A stretch of DNA of 44,894 nucleotides, taken from positions 1 to 44,894 of the forward strand of contig JBOHBN010000181.1 of the NCBI GenBank assembly GCA_050698355.1, given 5' to 3'. Below are positions 8,308-15,230 of the stretch, piece after piece (positions within the stretch are counted from its first letter, which is position 1; every line of letters begins with the position of its first letter). The position numbers were made by a program, and so were the translations under genes. This DNA is from JBOHBN01 sp050698355. Its GTDB lineage: Bacteria; Actinomycetota; Actinomycetes; Streptosporangiales; WHST01. Below the pieces are notes generated by a model. It saw only the letters and a program-made list of their open reading frames with translations. It did no database searches and was not told the origin of the DNA.

Positions 8308-9120
8308 GTGAACGTCCTTGAGGACATCCTGGTCGGCGTGCGCGAGGATCTCGCCCGCCGGCAGGCGGAAACCCCGCTCGACGAGCTGAAGGAGATCGCT
8401 GCCGCGAGGCCGGAAGCCCGTGACGCCGTCGGCGCGCTCGGCGGTGAGGGGGTCGCGGTCATCACCGAGGTGAAGCGCAGCAGCCCGTCGCGCGGCGAGC
8501 TCGCGACCATCCCCGACCCCGCGCGGTTGGCGAGCGACTACGCCGCGGGCGGGGCGCACGCGATCAGCGTGCTCACCGAGCAGCGCCGCTTCGCCGGCTC
8601 GCTCGCGGACCTGTCCGCCGTCCGCCAGGCGGTCGACGTTCCGGTTCTGCGCAAGGACTTCGTGGTCAGCTCGTACCAGCTGTGGGAGGCGCGCGCGTAC
8701 GGCGCCGACATCGTGTTGCTGATCGTCGCCGCGCTCGAGCAGGAGGCGCTTGTCTCGCTGGTGGAGCGGGCCGAGTCGATCGGGCTCACCCCGTTCGTCG
8801 AGGTGCACACCGACCACGAGGTCCCGCGCGCAATCGACGCCGGCGCACGGGTGATCGGCGTGAACGCCCGCGACCTGCAGACGATGCGCGTTGACCGCGA
8901 CGCGTTCGCCCGACTCGCCGACCTGATGCCGCAGGGCACCGTCAAGGTGGCCGAGTCCGGCGTACGCGACGCGCACGATCTGCTGTCGTACGCCGCCGCG
9001 GGCGCCGACGCCGTGCTCGTCGGCGAGTCGCTCGTCGTACACCCCAACCCGCGGCAGGCGGTCGCCGAGCTGGTCACGGCCGGCGCGCACCCCGCCTGCA
9101 GGCACGGACCACGGTCATGA
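8308..9120 (+). CDS. trpC: Indole-3-glycerol phosphate synthase
   Basis: 270-residue TIM-barrel enzyme that cyclises CdRP to indole-3-glycerol phosphate. Motifs are EVKRSSPSRG (catalytic lysine), VLTEQRRFAGSLADL, LRKDF, YGADIVLLI, FVEVHTDHE, IGVNARDLQTM, VAESGV and AVLVGESL. The GTG at 8308 follows a good Shine-Dalgarno sequence (GAAGGGG) at about 10 bases. A 110-base gap separates it from the DUF2752 gene, so a secondary promoter is possible. It overlaps trpB by 4 bases (ATGA). Confidence 0.96.
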   Translation: MNVLEDILVGVREDLARRQAETPLDELKEIAAARPEARDAVGALGGEGVAVITEVKRSSPSRGELATIPDPARLASDYAAGGAHAISVLTEQRRFAGSLADLSAVRQAVDVPVLRKDFVVSSYQLWEARAYGADIVLLIVAALEQEALVSLVERAESIGLTPFVEVHTDHEVPRAIDAGARVIGVNARDLQTMRVDRDAFARLADLMPQGTVKVAESGVRDAHDLLSYAAAGADAVLVGESLVVHPNPRQAVAELVTAGAHPACRHGPRS

Positions 9121-10313
9121 GCGCCGACACGAGGCTCGGGCACTTCGGCACGTACGGGGGGCGGTTCGTTCCCGAGGCGCTGGTGGCCGCGCTCGACGAG
9201 CTGGACGCGGCCTACCGTAAGGCTTGGGCCGACCAGGACGGCTTCCGCGCCGAGTTCGACCGGATGCTGCGCGACTACGCCGGCTGCCCCAGCCCGCTGT
9301 ACGAGGCGGAGCGGCTGTCCGCGGAGTTCGGTGCGCGGGTGCTGCTCAAGCGTGAGGATCTCAACCACACCGGCGCGCACAAGATCCGCAACGTGCTCGG
9401 GCAGGCGCTGCTCACCAAGCAGATGGGTAAGCCCCGGGTCATCGCCGAGACGGGCGCGGGCCAGCACGGCGTGGCGACCGCGACCGTCTGCGCGTACCTC
9501 GACCTCGACTGCGTGGTCTACATGGGCGAGGAGGACACAAGGCGGCAGGCGATGAACGTCGCGCGGATGCGGTTGCTCGGCGCGGAGGTCATCCCTGTCC
9601 GTACTGGGTCGCGCACGCTGAAGGACGCCATCAACGAGGCGTTGCGTGACTGGGTCACCAACGTCGACGGCACGCACTACCTGCTCGGCACGGCAGCGGG
9701 CCCGCACCCGTTCCCCACGATGGTCTGCGACTTCGTCAGCGGGATCGGTGCCGAGGCGCGGCAGCAGTGCCTCGACCAGCTCGGTCGGCTGCCCGACGCC
9801 GTCTGCGCGTGCGTGGGCGGCGGGTCCAACGCGATCGGCTCTTTCCACCCGTTCGTCGATGACGCCGGGGTCCGGCTGTACGGTTTCGAGGCCGGCGGCG
9901 ACGGGATCGACACCGGCCGGCACGCGGCCAGCATCATCGGCGGGGCGGCCGGCGTGCTGCACGGCACCCGCACGTACCTGTTGCAGGACGAGGACGGCCA
10001 GACCGTCGAGAGCCACTCGATCTCGGCCGGCCTCGACTATCCGGCCGTCGGCCCCGAGCACGCCTACCTCGCCGACACCGGCCGGGCGACGTACCTGCCG
10101 GTCACCGATGCCGAGGCGATGGACGCGTTCGCCCTGCTGTGCCGTAGGGAGGGGATCATCCCCGCGATCGAGTCGGCGCACGCGATCGCCGGGGCACGCG
10201 ACGTGGCCCGCGAGCTGGGCCGCGACGCCGTCATCGTCGTGACCCTGTCGGGCCGCGGCGACAAGGACGGCGACACCGCGGCGCGCTGGTTCGGCATGGC
10301 GGAGGCGGAGTGA
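9117..10313 (+). CDS. trpB: Tryptophan synthase beta chain
   Basis: 398 residues. PLP enzyme that condenses indole with serine. The PLP lysine is K89 in REDLNHTGAHKIRN; ETGAGQHG and the phosphate-binding GGGSNAIG are intact, as is the C-terminal LSGRGDKD. It has the TrpB1-type length. The start overlaps the trpC stop (ATGA) and the stop overlaps trpA (GTGA), so expression of the alpha and beta subunits is coupled, as usual for the alpha2-beta2 complex that channels indole. Confidence 0.97.
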   Translation: MSADTRLGHFGTYGGRFVPEALVAALDELDAAYRKAWADQDGFRAEFDRMLRDYAGCPSPLYEAERLSAEFGARVLLKREDLNHTGAHKIRNVLGQALLTKQMGKPRVIAETGAGQHGVATATVCAYLDLDCVVYMGEEDTRRQAMNVARMRLLGAEVIPVRTGSRTLKDAINEALRDWVTNVDGTHYLLGTAAGPHPFPTMVCDFVSGIGAEARQQCLDQLGRLPDAVCACVGGGSNAIGSFHPFVDDAGVRLYGFEAGGDGIDTGRHAASIIGGAAGVLHGTRTYLLQDEDGQTVESHSISAGLDYPAVGPEHAYLADTGRATYLPVTDAEAMDAFALLCRREGIIPAIESAHAIAGARDVARELGRDAVIVVTLSGRGDKDGDTAARWFGMAEAE

Positions 10314-11101
10314 GTACCGAGGCCGCGTTCGCCCGGGCCCGCGAAGACGGCCGACGGGTGTTGGTCGGCTACCTGCCCGCCGGGTTTCCTTCATACGACC
10401 GCGGCGTCCGCGCGCTGACAGCGATGATCGAGGCGGGCGTCGACGTCGTCGAGGTCGGGCTGCCGTACAGCGACCCGGTGATAGACGGGCCGACCATCCA
10501 GGCCGCGGCCGACCAGGCGCTGCGGGCAGGCACCCGCACGCGGGACGTGCTGCGTACCGTGCAGGCAGTCGCGGCGACCGGCGTGCCCGCGCTGTGCATG
10601 ACGTACTGGAACCCGATCGCCCATTACGGGGTCGACCGGTTCGCCGCGGACCTGGCCTCCGCCGGCGGCGCCGGCCTGATCACGCCTGACCTGCTGCCGG
10701 AGGAGGCCGACGACTGGCTCGCCGCGAGCGACGCCCAGGGCCTCGACCGGGTCTTCCTCGTCGCGCCGAGTTCCACCGACGAGCGCATCGCGATGACGGC
10801 GAAGGTGTGCCGTGGCTTCGTGTACGCGGCGTCGGTGATGGGTGTCACTGGCACCCGCGAGCAGACCAGCGCGCGCGGCGCCGAGCTGGTCGAACGCGTG
10901 CGGGGTGCCACCGACCTGCCGGTGGGCGTCGGGCTCGGCGTCTCCAACGGCGAGCAGGCCGCCGAGGTCGCCGGCTACGCCGACGCCGTGATCGTCGGTT
11001 CGGCGTTCGTACGCAAGCTGCTGGACGCCCCGTCGGAGCCCGACGGCGTGGCTGCCGTACGCGAGCTGGCCGCCGACCTGGCGGCCGGCGTCCGCCGCTG
11101 A
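10310..11101 (+). CDS. trpA: Tryptophan synthase alpha chain
   Basis: 263-residue TIM barrel that cleaves indole-3-glycerol phosphate to indole and glyceraldehyde 3-phosphate. The two catalytic acids are present: E48 in VVEVGLPYSDP and D59 in VIDGPTIQ. MTYWNPIAHYG, the SVMGVTGTR loop and GVGLGVSNGEQ are also seen. The GTG start lies inside the trpB stop. It is the last gene of the operon; a palindromic repeat follows 3 bases after its stop and probably ends transcription. Confidence 0.97.
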   Translation: MSTEAAFARAREDGRRVLVGYLPAGFPSYDRGVRALTAMIEAGVDVVEVGLPYSDPVIDGPTIQAAADQALRAGTRTRDVLRTVQAVAATGVPALCMTYWNPIAHYGVDRFAADLASAGGAGLITPDLLPEEADDWLAASDAQGLDRVFLVAPSSTDERIAMTAKVCRGFVYAASVMGVTGTREQTSARGAELVERVRGATDLPVGVGLGVSNGEQAAEVAGYADAVIVGSAFVRKLLDAPSEPDGVAAVRELAADLAAGVRR

Positions 11102-11104
11102 CAG

Positions 11105-11174
11105 CCAAGATCCCCTTTTCGTGGCCGCAGCGCGCAGTTTTCTGCGCGGTACGGCCGTACGATACGGATCTTGG
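11105..11174. repeat. Palindromic intergenic repeat, copy 1
   Basis: A 70-bp element filling the gap between the convergent trpA and azlD genes. Perfect terminal arms CCAAGATCC/GGATCTTGG enclose GGCCG/CGGCC and a GCGCAG-TTTT-CTGCGC hairpin. The 28 bases at 11121-11148 are identical to 12822-12849 in copy 2. It is likely to fold as a bidirectional terminator-like hairpin. The family name is unknown to me. Confidence 0.85.
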
Positions 11175-11498
11175 TCACGGGACGCCGAGCAGCCTGAGCA
11201 CGGCCGTGGTGCAGGCAGCCCCAAGCACGACGATGATGAACGGGGCCCTGCGCCACGCCAGCAAGCCGCCGACGGCGACGCCGGCGGGTCGGGCGAACCC
11301 TGCGAATCCGTCGCCCTCGATGAGCGCGGTGGTCGCGACGAGCGCGACGAGCAGTACGGTGGCGCCCCTGGAGAGCAGCCGCTCGACCCCGGGTGAGACC
11401 TCGACGCGCGAACGAAGCGATGGCCCGGCATACCGCAATGCGAACGTACCGACGGCGAGGGCGAGCACCGCCGCGACCACCAGGACGGTGTGGCTCAC
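11175..11498 (-). CDS. azlD: AzlD-family branched-chain amino acid transport protein
   Basis: 107 residues with three to four hydrophobic helices and the family pattern FALRYAGPSLRSRVEVSPGV, a cytosolic loop after the first helix. AzlD is the small partner of AzlC; the pair exports branched-chain or related amino acids. The GTG start overlaps the azlC stop (GTGA), so the subunits are translationally coupled. The stop lies immediately beside the palindromic repeat. Confidence 0.88.
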   Translation of the reverse strand: MSHTVLVVAAVLALAVGTFALRYAGPSLRSRVEVSPGVERLLSRGATVLLVALVATTALIEGDGFAGFARPAGVAVGGLLAWRRAPFIIVVLGAACTTAVLRLLGVP

Positions 11499-12124
11499 TG
11501 GGCCACGGCCTCCTTCCGGCCGATGTAGCAAGTGACCAGGCCCACGAGCGCCAGCAACTCGGGAAGGCCCGCGGGCAGGAAAGGCGACGTGCCGAGCGCG
11601 ATCATCACGCCGGTGACCGCCGCCCGCCTGGCCGCCGGATCGCGCAGCGCGGGGAACACGAGCGCGAGCAGCACGGCGGGGAACATCGCGTCCAGCCCGA
11701 GCACGTCGGTGTCGCCGAGCACGGTCCCGACCATCGCGCCTGCGAACGCACCGGCCGGCCAGCATGCCAGGATGCCGAGGCCGCAGGCCCAGAACGCGGC
11801 GCGCTTGCGGGCCGCCTGGTGCTGGTCGAGGGCGAACACCACGCTCTCGTCGTTCATGACGTGGCTGCCGAGCACGCGCCGCCATCCCCGTCCCGCGGTG
11901 TCGCCGATCGCCAGGCCGAACGGCAGGTGCCGGGCGTTGACCAGGAGCCCGGCGACGGCGGCGGTGATCGGGCTGCCGCCGGCGGCGACGATCCCGACGA
12001 ACAGCAGCTCGGAGGCCCCGGCGAGTACGAGCACCGAGAGCATGACCGGTAACCAGACCTCGAGCCCGTACCCGATCGCCACCGCCCCGTACGACATGCC
12101 GACGAGCCCGTCGGCCAGGCACAC
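11495..12124 (-). CDS. azlC: AzlC-family amino acid permease
   Basis: About 209 residues, mostly hydrophobic. LVLAGASELLFVG and NARHLPFGLAIGD match the AzlC signature. AzlC is the main membrane subunit of the AzlCD exporter. The first standard start codon (GTG 12124) falls inside what should be the first helix: the frame continues upstream as LFRDIALV, which resembles the family N-terminus, but no ATG, GTG or TTG is present there. The true start may therefore be a CTG (12127 or 12145). A TAGACT -10 on the minus strand (12181-12186) and an operator at 12159-12174 indicate control by the divergent XRE-cupin regulator. Confidence 0.85.
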   Translation of the reverse strand: MCLADGLVGMSYGAVAIGYGLEVWLPVMLSVLVLAGASELLFVGIVAAGGSPITAAVAGLLVNARHLPFGLAIGDTAGRGWRRVLGSHVMNDESVVFALDQHQAARKRAAFWACGLGILACWPAGAFAGAMVGTVLGDTDVLGLDAMFPAVLLALVFPALRDPAARRAAVTGVMIALGTSPFLPAGLPELLALVGLVTCYIGRKEAVAQ

Positions 12125-12158
12125 CAGCGCGATGTCACGGAACAGGTGTGGACCAAGT

Positions 12159-12174
12159 GTTCTGTAAACCGAAC
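12159..12174. promoter_or_regulatory. Operator site 1 between azlC and its regulator
   Basis: GTTCTGTAAACCGAAC, with GTTC/GAAC ends. It matches site 2 (12207-12222) at 13 of 16 positions, 48 bp away. It lies just downstream of the predicted minus-strand -10 (TAGACT at 12181-12186), so it would cover the azlC transcription start. The likely ligand is the adjacent XRE-cupin protein. Confidence 0.6.
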
Positions 12175-12180
12175 GTACGT

Positions 12181-12190
12181 AGTCTAGAGT
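12181..12190. promoter_or_regulatory. Overlapping divergent -10 boxes
   Basis: AGTCTAGAGT holds TAGACT on the minus strand (12181-12186, for azlC) and TAGAGT on the plus strand (12185-12190, for the regulator). The two promoters therefore share bases and are probably mutually exclusive. Neither has a good -35 element. Confidence 0.45.
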
Positions 12191-12206
12191 GGACAGACGC
12201 CGCGGT

Positions 12207-12222
12207 GTTCGTCAAACCGAAC
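12207..12222. promoter_or_regulatory. Operator site 2 upstream of the XRE-cupin gene
   Basis: GTTCGTCAAACCGAAC is the second copy of the site at 12159-12174. It lies about 10 bases after the start of transcription expected from the plus-strand -10 and 23 bases before the ATG, a position suited to autorepression. Confidence 0.6.
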
Positions 12223-12244
12223 GCCATATCAGTGGAGCGAACGC

Positions 12245-12805
12245 ATGGACGAGCGCGCAACCGCGCCCCTGGGCAAGATCGCTGCGAGCCTGCAGCGGGA
12301 GCGGCGCCGGGCGGGCCTCTCGCTCGCCGAGGTCGCTCGCCGTGCCGGCATCGCGAAGTCCACGCTGTCGGGGCTCGAGTCCGGTACGGGCAACCCGAGC
12401 ATCGAGACGCTGTGGGCGCTCTCCGTGACCCTGGACGTGCCGTTCGCTCGGCTGGTCGATCCGCCGGCGCCCAGGACGCAGGTGATACGTGCGGGTCACG
12501 GGCCGGCCGTCGCCTCCGAGCAGGCCGACTACGTGGCGACCGTGCTCTCGGTCTGCCCGCCGACGGCACGCCGGGACATCTACCTGGTGCGGGCGCAACC
12601 CGGGTCGCCCCGCGCGTCGGACCCGCACATGCCGGGCGTGGTCGAGCACGTGGTGCTGGCCAGCGGGCGTGCGGTCGTCGGCGCGGTGGACGAACCGGTC
12701 GACCTGCGGCCCGGCGATTACGTCGCCTATCCGGGCGACGCCGCGCACGTGTTCGAGGCGCTCGAGCCCGGCACGGCCGCGGTGCTGGTGTCCGAGCATG
12801 TGTGA
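12245..12805 (+). CDS. XRE-family HTH regulator with C-terminal cupin domain
   Basis: 186 residues. The N-terminal HTH spans about 10-65 (LSLAEVARRAGIAKSTLSGLE, NPSIETLWALSVTLDVPF). The C-terminal RmlC-like cupin spans about 105-183 (ASGRAVVGAV, DLRPGDYVAYPGDAAHVFEAL). This architecture is common next to azlCD genes; the cupin probably senses a small metabolite. The ATG is supported by GTGGAG 7 bases upstream. It is divergent from azlC, with paired operators in between, so it most likely represses both itself and azlCD. Confidence 0.9.
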   Translation: MDERATAPLGKIAASLQRERRRAGLSLAEVARRAGIAKSTLSGLESGTGNPSIETLWALSVTLDVPFARLVDPPAPRTQVIRAGHGPAVASEQADYVATVLSVCPPTARRDIYLVRAQPGSPRASDPHMPGVVEHVVLASGRAVVGAVDEPVDLRPGDYVAYPGDAAHVFEALEPGTAAVLVSEHV

Positions 12806-12876
12806 CCAAGATCCGTTCTTTGTGGCCGCAGCGCGCAGTTTTCTGCGCGATTCGGCCGTGAAAAACAGATCATGAC
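12806..12876. repeat. Palindromic intergenic repeat, copy 2
   Basis: Same element as 11105-11174 and in the same orientation: a 28-base identical core (12822-12849) including the GCGCAG-TTTT-CTGCGC hairpin. The outer arms have drifted (CAAGATCCGTTC against GAAAAACAGATCATG). It fills the gap between the convergent regulator and DUF308-like genes. Confidence 0.83.
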
Positions 12877-12881
12877 CGGAA

Positions 12882-13589
12882 CTACACCTCGGCGCCGTCG
12901 TCGGAGCCGGGGTTGCGCGGATCACCGATGCGCAACACGTGCGTGACGACGCCCGCGGCGAGTACGGCGATCGTGAGCAGCACAATCCACCACTGCCGCG
13001 CCCAGTCGAACAGGAGCATCAGGCACAGCGAGGCGAGCCCGAGCGCGATGCCGGCGAACGCGGCCTTGGTGGGCATGTCCTCCGCAGGCAGTCGCGGTGG
13101 GGGAGGCGGCACGTAGTGCTCCTCTTCCTCCTCCGCCTCCGCCTCCGCGGAGCCGTATCCGCGCTCGGTACGCGTCGGTTTCGGCTCCGGGTCCGTCGCG
13201 GGCGCGTCGGCTGCCTGGCCGTGCGCCGCGGACGCGACGTCCTCCGCGGCGGGCCAGGGGCGCTCGGAGTCGTCGACCGGCCGCTCGTAGGCCGCGACGA
13301 TCGCGAGCCACGCCGCCTCCTCGTCGCTCGGCGCGGCCGCCTCGGCGGTGTCGGTGCGCTCACCGGCGTGCCTCGCCTCGTACTCGGTGGCGCGGCGCCG
13401 CACCAGGACCTGGGCGTACGAAGCCGACACCCGGTCCACGTACAACCGCTCCGCCGGGTCGCTTTGCACCGTGTACGCCGCGATGCCCTCCTCGCGCAGC
13501 TCGGCGAGCAGGTCCGCGACGATCGGGGCCGTGATGGATCCGGCGAACACGTACGAGCCGGCGGTGAGCCCGTTGTCGCGCGTGCTCAC
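12882..13589 (-). CDS. Membrane protein with acidic linker (DUF308-like, hypothetical)
   Basis: 235 residues. An N-terminal soluble part (1-65) looks like a small alpha/beta domain (SITAPIVADLLAELREEGIAAYTVQ). It is followed by a long acidic linker (to about 165, with an EAEAEEEEEHY run and then PPPPPR) and two C-terminal helices (about 175-195, 198-217). Similar proteins sit beside the esterase/PlsC genes in actinobacteria; the function is unknown. The GTG start overlaps the esterase stop (GTGA), giving a two-gene operon. The exact family assignment is tentative. Confidence 0.7.
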   Translation of the reverse strand: MSTRDNGLTAGSYVFAGSITAPIVADLLAELREEGIAAYTVQSDPAERLYVDRVSASYAQVLVRRRATEYEARHAGERTDTAEAAAPSDEEAAWLAIVAAYERPVDDSERPWPAAEDVASAAHGQAADAPATDPEPKPTRTERGYGSAEAEAEEEEEHYVPPPPPRLPAEDMPTKAAFAGIALGLASLCLMLLFDWARQWWIVLLTIAVLAAGVVTHVLRIGDPRNPGSDDGAEV

Positions 13590-14347
13590 CGCGGTGCCTT
13601 GTCGCCGGCGTGGCGGCGCAGGAACTCGACCGACCCCGCGAAGATGGCGGGCGCATCGTTGTCGAGCACGGCCACGTGGTAACTGTCGTCCAGGTCACGC
13701 ACCTCGACCTCGGCCGAGGAGATGCCCGCGACGATGACGTCGGTGTTGGCCGGCTCGACCACGTGGTCCTCGCGGCTCCGAAAGATGAGCACGGGCTGGC
13801 GCACCCGCGGCAGGCCGCGCCGCGCGACTACCCACAGCTTCGTCAGCGAGTACAGCGCCTTCAACGGCGTCCGGTCGTACGCGCCCTCGCTCGGGCCCGG
13901 CTTCTTGATGTCGCCGCCGATGGCGGGCAGCGAGGGGATGGCGTACCGCAGCAACGGTACGAGCTTGAGGCGCTTGTCCAAGCTCATCACCGACGGGTTG
14001 ACGAGCACGAGACCGGTGACATCGCGGCCGCGCCGTTGCGCGAGCAGCAACGCGAGTGTCCCGCCCATGGACAGCCCGGCGACGACCACCCGTTCACAGC
14101 ACCCGCGCAGCTCCCGGAACGCGCGATCGACCTCCGCGTACCAGTCCTCCCACCGGGTGAGGGTCATCTCCTGCCAGGTGGTGCCGTGCCCGGGGAGCCG
14201 GGGGAGGGAGACGCTGTAGCCGGCACGAGCGAGGTGCTCAGCCCACGGCCGCAGCGCGCGTGGCGAGCCCGTGAGGCCGTGGCACAGCAGCACGCCGACA
14301 GAGCCCCCGTCGTGGCGGTACGGCTCCGCCCCAGGTTGTACGGGCAC
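13586..14347 (-). CDS. Alpha/beta hydrolase (carboxylesterase/monoacylglycerol lipase type)
   Basis: 253 residues. VGVLLCHGLTGSPRALRPWAEHLA carries the oxyanion loop, AGLSMGGTLALLLA the nucleophile serine, FRSREDHVV the acid and DDSYHVAVLDND the histidine. This matches Est30/monoacylglycerol lipase-type carboxylesterases, cytoplasmic enzymes acting on short acyl esters. GTG 14347 is chosen because a strong GGAGGAGGAAG site precedes it. It is divergent from plsC and co-transcribed with the membrane-protein gene downstream, which suggests a role in lipid turnover. Confidence 0.88.
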   Translation of the reverse strand: MPVQPGAEPYRHDGGSVGVLLCHGLTGSPRALRPWAEHLARAGYSVSLPRLPGHGTTWQEMTLTRWEDWYAEVDRAFRELRGCCERVVVAGLSMGGTLALLLAQRRGRDVTGLVLVNPSVMSLDKRLKLVPLLRYAIPSLPAIGGDIKKPGPSEGAYDRTPLKALYSLTKLWVVARRGLPRVRQPVLIFRSREDHVVEPANTDVIVAGISSAEVEVRDLDDSYHVAVLDNDAPAIFAGSVEFLRRHAGDKAPR

Positions 14348-14513
14348 GCTCTTCCTCCTCCGACACAGTCGATGTTCCCACGCGCACGGAGTGCACGCGA
14401 CCGGCCCCGGCGGCCACGCAGGGCCCGACACCTGGAGCCTCCTTCGCTGGTGGGCTAGCCTTTTGGGCGGTGCACCGACCCGACCGGGCGGGCGCCAATG
14501 TGGGGAGGCACGA

Positions 14514-15230
14514 TTGCTCTACCAGACGATGAAGGTGGTGCTCACTCCCGTACTCGGCGTGCCCTTCCGGCCGTGGACGGTGGGGCTGGAGAACGTACCG
14601 GACAGGGGACCGGTGATCATCGCCTCCAACCACCAGTCGTTCTCCGACTCGGTGCTGCTCCCGTTGATGGTGCCGCGCAAGATGACCTTCCTCGCGAAGT
14701 CGGACTACTTCACCGGCACCGGGATCAAGGGCCGGCTCACCGCGGCGTTCTTCCGCGGCGTCGGCCAGCTGCCCATCGACCGTTCAGGCGGCCGGGCGAG
14801 CGAGGGCGCGTTGCGCGCCGGCCTCAAGGTCCTGGATCGTGATGACGTCCTCGGCATCTACCCCGAGGGCACCCGCTCGCCGGACGGCCGGCTGTACCGC
14901 GGCCACACCGGCGTCGCGCGGATGGCCGTGCTGCGCAGGGCACCCGTCGTCCCCTGTGCCATCTTCGGCACACGCGAGGTCCAGCCCCCTGGCAAGCTGG
15001 TACCGCACATCCACCGCGTCGGGGTGCACTTCGGCTCGCCGATCGACTTCTCCCGGTACGAGGGCATGGGCAACGACCGGTACGTGCTCCGCGCCATGAC
15101 CGACCAGCTGATGTACGAGATCATGCACCTCTCCGGCCAGGAGTACGTCGACAAGTACGCCGAGACGGTGAAGAAGGAGCTCGACGCCGCCCGCAAGGTC
15201 GAGAAGAAGGAGCTCAAGCGGGCGAGCTAG
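14514..15230 (+). CDS. 1-acyl-sn-glycerol-3-phosphate acyltransferase (PlsC family)
   Basis: 238 residues. The acyltransferase HX4D motif is NHQSFSDS, the substrate-binding block is YPEGTRSPDG, and the FRGVGQLPIDR and VPCAIFGTRE segments are present. The family adds the second acyl chain to lysophosphatidate at the membrane. The TTG at 14514 follows GGGGAGG by five bases; the ATG at 14529 is an alternative. A TAGCCT -10 lies at 14456-14461. Its stop TAG overlaps the stop of the convergent MFS gene in a shared CTAG, so no separate terminator exists between them. Confidence 0.9.
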   Translation: MLYQTMKVVLTPVLGVPFRPWTVGLENVPDRGPVIIASNHQSFSDSVLLPLMVPRKMTFLAKSDYFTGTGIKGRLTAAFFRGVGQLPIDRSGGRASEGALRAGLKVLDRDDVLGIYPEGTRSPDGRLYRGHTGVARMAVLRRAPVVPCAIFGTREVQPPGKLVPHIHRVGVHFGSPIDFSRYEGMGNDRYVLRAMTDQLMYEIMHLSGQEYVDKYAETVKKELDAARKVEKKELKRAS

